Origin: Saccharospirillum impatiens DSM 12546
Lineage (GTDB): Bacteria; Pseudomonadota; Gammaproteobacteria; Pseudomonadales; Natronospirillaceae
Length of the DNA stretch: 42,808 bases
NCBI RefSeq assembly: GCF_000423605.1
Contig: NZ_AUIH01000035.1
Coordinates: 1 to 42,808, forward strand
Direction: 5' to 3'
Within the stretch, counting starts at the first letter, position 1. Each line of letters begins with the position of its first letter. The notes below the pieces were generated by a model that did not search any database, was not told the origin of the DNA, and worked only from the letters and a program-made list of their open reading frames with translations. Made by a program: the position numbers and the translations under genes. Below, piece by piece: positions 41,951-42,808 of the stretch.

Positions 41951-42487
41951 TTGCAGAACTGGTCACTTCGCTGGAAACTCACCCTGGGCACTGCCCTGGC
42001 TATTACCCTGGCTTTGTTTGCGGTTACCGGAACCGGCTGGTATGCGATGCAAACCAACGGTGACGTGGCTGTCGCTAATGCCAGAACCTCGATTGAGAGT
42101 CTGGTCGAGCAGGACCTGACCAATACCGCTGAACTGATCGCGGGCGATGTAGAAACCTTTCTTAACCGCAGTTTTGATCTGTCTCGCGTGCTTGGCACGG
42201 TGCTGAGCAACACGGCGGCCGGGAACGAAATGGACCGGGACCCTCTGGAACGTGCTGCGGTTTATGATCTGGTTCAGGCTGTGTTGGTCGAGGGGCCCAG
42301 TCTGGGCTCGGCTTATGCTCACTTCGAACCAGACGGGTATGACCGTGCGGATGCGTTCTATCGGGGTGGGACCGATGAGCACAGTTCCCTTGCGGGAAAT
42401 CTTGACGTCTACTGGGTTCGCGACGGTGATGACATCGTCTATTACCGCACGGAAGAAGACCAATCCTTTAAATATGGCTCTTTGTAA
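41951..42487 (+). pseudogene. Methyl-accepting chemotaxis protein, N-terminal fragment truncated by an ISL3 element
   Basis: 178 residues remain. A short cytoplasmic start (QNWSLRWKLTLG) leads into a membrane helix (ALAITLALFAVTGTGWYAM). A periplasmic Cache-like sensor part follows (IESLVEQDLTNTAELIAGDVETFLNRSFDLSRVL, then YAHFEPDGYDRADAFY and LDVYWVRDGDDIVYYRTEE). The second membrane helix, HAMP and signalling domains are missing. The last residues and the stop (GGC TCT TTG TAA) come from the IS end that begins at 42476. TTG at 41951 with AGAGGG upstream is the likely start. It cannot signal as it stands. Confidence 0.75.
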
Positions 42488-42808
42488 AACTCTGTGGAAC
42501 CCTATGGCAGCATATCCAGCTTCCCACAGTGAAACAGTATGCTCGTTCTAAAGCCTTCGAAAGAACGATAACCTCGAGCATTGGACTTTACCGTCTGAAT
42601 CTTTGAGTTTAATCCCTCGGCGACGGCATTGCTGATCCGGTGATCGAAGTAATTCAACAAGCCATTTTTATGCGCTTTTAGCATTCTGGCCACTTTCTTG
42701 ATGGGCTCCAAACGGCAACGAATAGCCCAGCTGTACCACTTCTCAAAATAGCGTTTCGCCCAACCTTTACTGTGGTAGTCCCAAAAGGGTCGGAAATGTT
42801 CTTTGATA
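42476..42808 (-). mobile_element. ISL3-family insertion sequence, one end (partial)
   Basis: The end begins GGCTCTTTGTAAAACTC, the GGCTCTT terminus usual for ISL3 elements, and encloses the 3' end of an ISL3-type transposase gene on the minus strand. The AT-rich 8 bp just outside (TTAAATAT, 42468-42475) is the predicted target duplication. The remainder is beyond the window. Confidence 0.8.
42502..42808 (-). CDS. ISL3-family (IS204/IS1001/IS1165) transposase, C-terminal ~101 residues (partial)
   Basis: The minus-strand frame from the window edge reads IKEHFRPFWDYHSKGWAKRY, then FEKWYSWAIRCRLEPIKKVA, then LLNYFDHRISNAVAEGLNSK and GYRSFEGFRTSILFHCGKL. The F-W-x-Y block and SNAVAEGLNSKIQ with its catalytic Glu are diagnostic of the C-terminal part of ISL3 transposases. 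The gene stops about 26 bases inside the IS end, as usual. The N-terminal zinc-finger region and the first catalytic residues lie outside the window. Confidence 0.9.
   Translation of the reverse strand, partial: IKEHFRPFWDYHSKGWAKRYFEKWYSWAIRCRLEPIKKVARMLKAHKNGLLNYFDHRISNAVAEGLNSKIQTVKSNARGYRSFEGFRTSILFHCGKLDMLP

Overview
The window looks like chromosomal DNA of a marine, GC-rich gammaproteobacterium, probably Oceanospirillales/Alteromonadales-like. This is an inference from the gene neighbourhood (mutY-yggX-tRNA-Phe, oppABCDF), the gene families and vibrioferrin-type iron uptake; no 16S rRNA or other taxonomic marker is present. Both window ends lie inside insertion sequences. An IS1380-family element on the left clips a DUF2269 membrane protein gene, and an ISL3-family element on the right cuts a chemoreceptor gene.

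Layout: (1) 1-1577, the IS1380 end, then a small operon DUF2269-DoxX-like-DCC thiol oxidoreductase. (2) 1578-4475, an AT-richer accessory block on the minus strand: a divergent riboflavin synthase and three small genes, at least one of which is followed by a textbook integron attC site. No integrase is visible, so this is a CALIN-like cassette remnant. (3) 4476-9420, a minus-strand iron operon: imelysin lipoprotein, di-haem c-type peroxidase, second imelysin, DUF1513 protein, with a Fur box upstream. (4) 9555-20745, a siderophore locus whose content matches vibrioferrin: pvsA (ATP-grasp), pvsB (NIS synthetase), pvsC (MFS exporter), pvsD (NIS synthetase), pvsE (decarboxylase), plus an Fe-siderophore ABC importer (pvuBCDE-like). 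The importer lies in opposite orientation between pvsDE and pvsABC. Fur boxes sit at both pvs promoters. The TonB-dependent receptor (pvuA/psuA) is not in the window. (5) 21246-26128, tRNA-Phe, yggX, mutY, an AsmA-like gene and ilvD, all on the minus strand. (6) 26494-34256, a complete oligopeptide importer oppBCDF preceded by two tandem, closely similar oppA genes, one encoding a soluble periplasmic protein and one a lipoprotein. (7) 34485-42487, a PilZ protein, msrA, a PLP aminotransferase, a Bcr/CflA exporter, an EamA exporter, propionyl-CoA synthetase and the truncated chemoreceptor.

Functionally, regions 3 and 4 form one iron-acquisition neighbourhood: siderophore synthesis and export, periplasmic and inner-membrane import of the ferri-siderophore, and a separate imelysin/di-haem periplasmic iron system, probably all under Fur.

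Several non-coding structures are notable. There are two copies of a ~94-bp folded repeat whose core is conserved while its closing arms differ in sequence but still pair (21799-21891 and 26257-26351). There is a 166-bp near-perfect palindrome that looks like a MITE (34912-35077). There is a ~195-bp multi-hairpin element closed by a 13-bp stem (37052-37246).
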